A DNA stretch of 33,740 bases from Christensenella sp. UBA3770 (GTDB taxonomy: Bacteria; Bacillota; Clostridia; Christensenellales; CAG-1252): NCBI GenBank assembly GCA_002371075.1, contig DFFS01000066.1, positions 1 through 33,740 on the forward strand, given 5' to 3'. Of the stretch, positions 31,896 to 33,740 are shown piece after piece; position 1 is the first letter of the stretch; the number at the start of each line of letters is the position of its first letter. The notes under the pieces are model-generated. The model was not told where the DNA came from. It was given only the letters and a program-made list of their open reading frames with translations, and did no database searches. The position numbers and the translations under genes are program-made.

Positions 31896-33149
31896 TCAAC
31901 CCTTCTTTACGTTTATATAATTTGCCAGTTCGGAAAGAGAAACTTCCTCCTCCGTTCCGTCCGACATTCTTTTTACTTTTGCTTTGCCTTCCTTAAGCTC
32001 CGTTTCGCCGATCACGACGGTAAATTTGGAAAGTAATTTATCCGACAACTTCATTTGCGCCTTTAAGCCGCGCCCCATCGTGTCGCACTCGGCGTTAACG
32101 CCCTGCTCGCGCAACGCGCAAGTGAGCAAAAACGCGTCGTCCGCCGACCCGACGTTTGCGATAAACAAGTCGGGCGAAGGCACCTCGCCAAAGGAAGCAC
32201 CGACGTTGGTCATCGTAAGCACCAACCTTTCGATGCCCATGCCGAAACCGACGGCGGGACAAGGCTTGCCCCCCATCTGCTCCACCAAATTGTTGTATCT
32301 GCCGCCGCCGCAAACGGTGGATTTGGCGCCGATGTTGTCCACGACAAACTCAAACACCGTCTTGGTGTAGTAGTCAAGCCCGCGCACGATCCTGTCGTCC
32401 ACGGAATACGGGATCCCCGCCTTGGTAAGGAGGTTTTTGACGCCCTCGTGATGGGCGGCGCAATCGGCGCACAAGTAGTCCAAAACGGACGGCGCGTCCG
32501 CCGCGATCGCGGCGCACTTTTCCTCTTTACAATCCAAAATGCGCAGCGGGTTCTTTTGAAGCCTCTCGCGGCAAGTGGGACAAAGCTCCTCCTGCTTTGC
32601 GGCAAAATAAGCTTTCAGGGCTTGGTTGTAGCTTTTTCTGCACGTGGGGCAGCCGATGCTGTTGATGTGAAGCTCGGGCGCCGTGATGCCTAGGCGATGA
32701 AAGAGCGTCCGTGCGATCAAGATGACCTCAACGTCCTGCTGCGGCGTATCCGCGCCGTAGATCTCCACGCCGAATTGGTGGTGTTCGCGCAGTCTGCCCG
32801 CTTGCGGTCTTTCATAACGGAAAACCGGCGTTTCATAATACATTTTAAGGGGTTGCGGCAACTGGGAAAGCCCGTTTTCTATGTAGCTTCTGACCACGCC
32901 CGCCGTACCTTCCGGCTTTAAGGTGACGCTCCTGCCGCCCTTGTCCTCAAAGGTGTACATTTCCTTGTTGACGATGTCCGTCGTATCTCCCACGCCGCGA
33001 AGGAAAAGCTCGGTATGCTCAAAGGTGGGCGTTGCGATCTTGTGCAGATTAAAGAGCCTTGCGACTTCCTTGATCTCGCGTTCGATCATATCCCACTTGT
33101 AGCTTTCCTGCGGAAGAAGATCCTTTGTGCCTTTCATTATGTTGATCAT
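31896..33149 (-). CDS. hisS: Histidyl-tRNA synthetase
   Basis: HisRS, 417 residues: MKGTKDLLPQESYKW, TLKPEGTAGVVRSYIE (motif 2 region), FRYERPQAGRLREHHQFG and the histidine-specific GLDYYTKTVFEF. A cysteine-rich insertion (IGCPTCRKSYNQ ... LCPTCRERL ... CKEEKC) lies in the middle, as in many Clostridia. The first ATG (33149) follows AAGGTGG; a second ATG at 33137 gives the core MKGTKDLL start and is an alternative. Confidence 0.97.
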   Translation of the reverse strand: MINIMKGTKDLLPQESYKWDMIEREIKEVARLFNLHKIATPTFEHTELFLRGVGDTTDIVNKEMYTFEDKGGRSVTLKPEGTAGVVRSYIENGLSQLPQPLKMYYETPVFRYERPQAGRLREHHQFGVEIYGADTPQQDVEVILIARTLFHRLGITAPELHINSIGCPTCRKSYNQALKAYFAAKQEELCPTCRERLQKNPLRILDCKEEKCAAIAADAPSVLDYLCADCAAHHEGVKNLLTKAGIPYSVDDRIVRGLDYYTKTVFEFVVDNIGAKSTVCGGGRYNNLVEQMGGKPCPAVGFGMGIERLVLTMTNVGASFGEVPSPDLFIANVGSADDAFLLTCALREQGVNAECDTMGRGLKAQMKLSDKLLSKFTVVIGETELKEGKAKVKRMSDGTEEEVSLSELANYINVKKG

Positions 33150-33161
33150 GCTCGTTCCACC

Positions 33162-33740
33162 TTAAATGATATATCTTTTCAAATCGATGTCCATATACTC
33201 TTTTGCGAGGTGACCGTCCACGTAAGCGCGATCCACCAAAAGTTCGATGGGCTCGCCGTGCGCTTCAAAGGAAACCTCCGTCAACAGTTTTTCGATCAGC
33301 GAATGCAAGCGACGCGCGCCGATGTTTTCGCTGTTGGTGTTTTCAAAGGAGGCAAGCTCGGCAATGCGATCGATCGCGTCCTTGGTAAACTTAAGATCCA
33401 CGCCGTCCACTTTGAGAAGGGCGCTGTACATCTTCAAAAGCGCGTTGGACGGCTCGGTCAAAATGCGCACGAAGTCCTCCTTGGTCAAGCTGTCAAGGGT
33501 GACGACGACGGGAAACCTGCCTTGCAGCTCGGGGATCAGATCTTTGACCTCCGAAACGTGGAAAGCGCCCGCTGCGATAAACAGGATGAAATCGGTGCGG
33601 ATGCTGCCGTACTTTGTGGAGACGGTCGAACCCTCCACGATCGGAAGGATATCGCGCTGCACGCCCTCACGCGAGACGTCGGGACCGCCGTGCGACGAGC
33701 CTACGCCCGCCCCCGCGATCTTGTCGATCTCGTCGATGAA
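33162..33740 (-). CDS. hslU: ATP-dependent protease ATPase subunit HslU (partial, 5' end outside window)
   Basis: HslU (ClpY) unfolds substrates for the HslV peptidase. The visible 192 residues start at Walker B (FIDEIDKIA), then VQRDILPIVEGSTVSTKYG, FILFIAAGAFH, LIPELQGRFPVVVTL, RILTEPSNALLKMYSALL and the C-terminal ENIGARRLH...SFEA segment, ending in the LKRYII tail that docks into HslV. hslV is expected just beyond the window edge. Confidence 0.96.
   Translation of the reverse strand, partial: FIDEIDKIAGAGVGSSHGGPDVSREGVQRDILPIVEGSTVSTKYGSIRTDFILFIAAGAFHVSEVKDLIPELQGRFPVVVTLDSLTKEDFVRILTEPSNALLKMYSALLKVDGVDLKFTKDAIDRIAELASFENTNSENIGARRLHSLIEKLLTEVSFEAHGEPIELLVDRAYVDGHLAKEYMDIDLKRYII

Overview
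The window is about 33.7 kb of dense, housekeeping-rich bacterial chromosome. Nearly every gene is on the minus strand; the only plus-strand protein gene is rpmB. The gene order points to Bacillota (Firmicutes), most likely an endospore-forming Clostridia lineage. It carries thrS-infC-rpmI-rplT, yebC-ruvCAB-queA, and yicC-gmk-rpoZ-coaBC-priA-def-fmt-rsmB-rlmN-rpe-thiN-[spoVM]-rpmB/asp23-fakA. A T-box controls thrS, and a micro-gene matching spoVM lies in its usual place. The species cannot be named from sequence alone.

Layout, read along the minus strand from high to low coordinates. (1) 33740-22572: hslU (3' part), hisS, aspS, an RseC-like membrane protein, trxA, glyA, a cysteine desulfurase, pcrA and ligA, closed by a strong terminator. 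(2) 22584-12411: a promoter followed by yicC, gmk, rpoZ, coaBC, priA, def, fmt, rsmB, rlmN, rpe, thiN and the spoVM candidate, ending at a bidirectional terminator shared with convergent rpmB. The prpC-prkC-rsgA genes that B. subtilis has between rlmN and rpe are missing here. (3) 12191-12391: rpmB on the plus strand, with its own promoter divergent from (4) asp23-like plus fakA (12007-10016). (5) 9997-7116: a tRNA promoter, tRNA-Gly, three tandem copies of a 123-bp structured repeat, tRNA-Cys, tRNA-Leu, a threonine T-box and thrS. (6) 7103-5829: a promoter, an L20-type attenuator leader, infC (probable ATC start), rpmI, rplT and a terminator. (7) 5822-1: a TrmH-family methyltransferase, yebC, proA, ruvC, ruvA, ruvB and queA (cut by the window edge), joined by overlaps or very short gaps.

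The genes cover translation (synthetases, L20/L28/L35, IF3, formylation and deformylation, rRNA/tRNA modification), DNA repair (RuvABC, LigA, PcrA, PriA), nucleotide and coenzyme supply (Gmk, CoaBC, ThiN, GlyA), sulfur and redox chemistry (cysteine desulfurase, thioredoxin, RseC-like) and lipid/envelope physiology (FakA, Asp23-like).

The least ordinary parts are non-coding or very small: the 27-codon spoVM candidate at 12430-12513; the tandem repeat at 9511-9879, which copies the 3' end of the adjacent tRNA-Gly; the T-box whose Stem I starts about 7 nt after the CCA of tRNA-Leu; and the infC leader with mutually exclusive pairings. No IS element, prophage, defence system or CRISPR array was seen.
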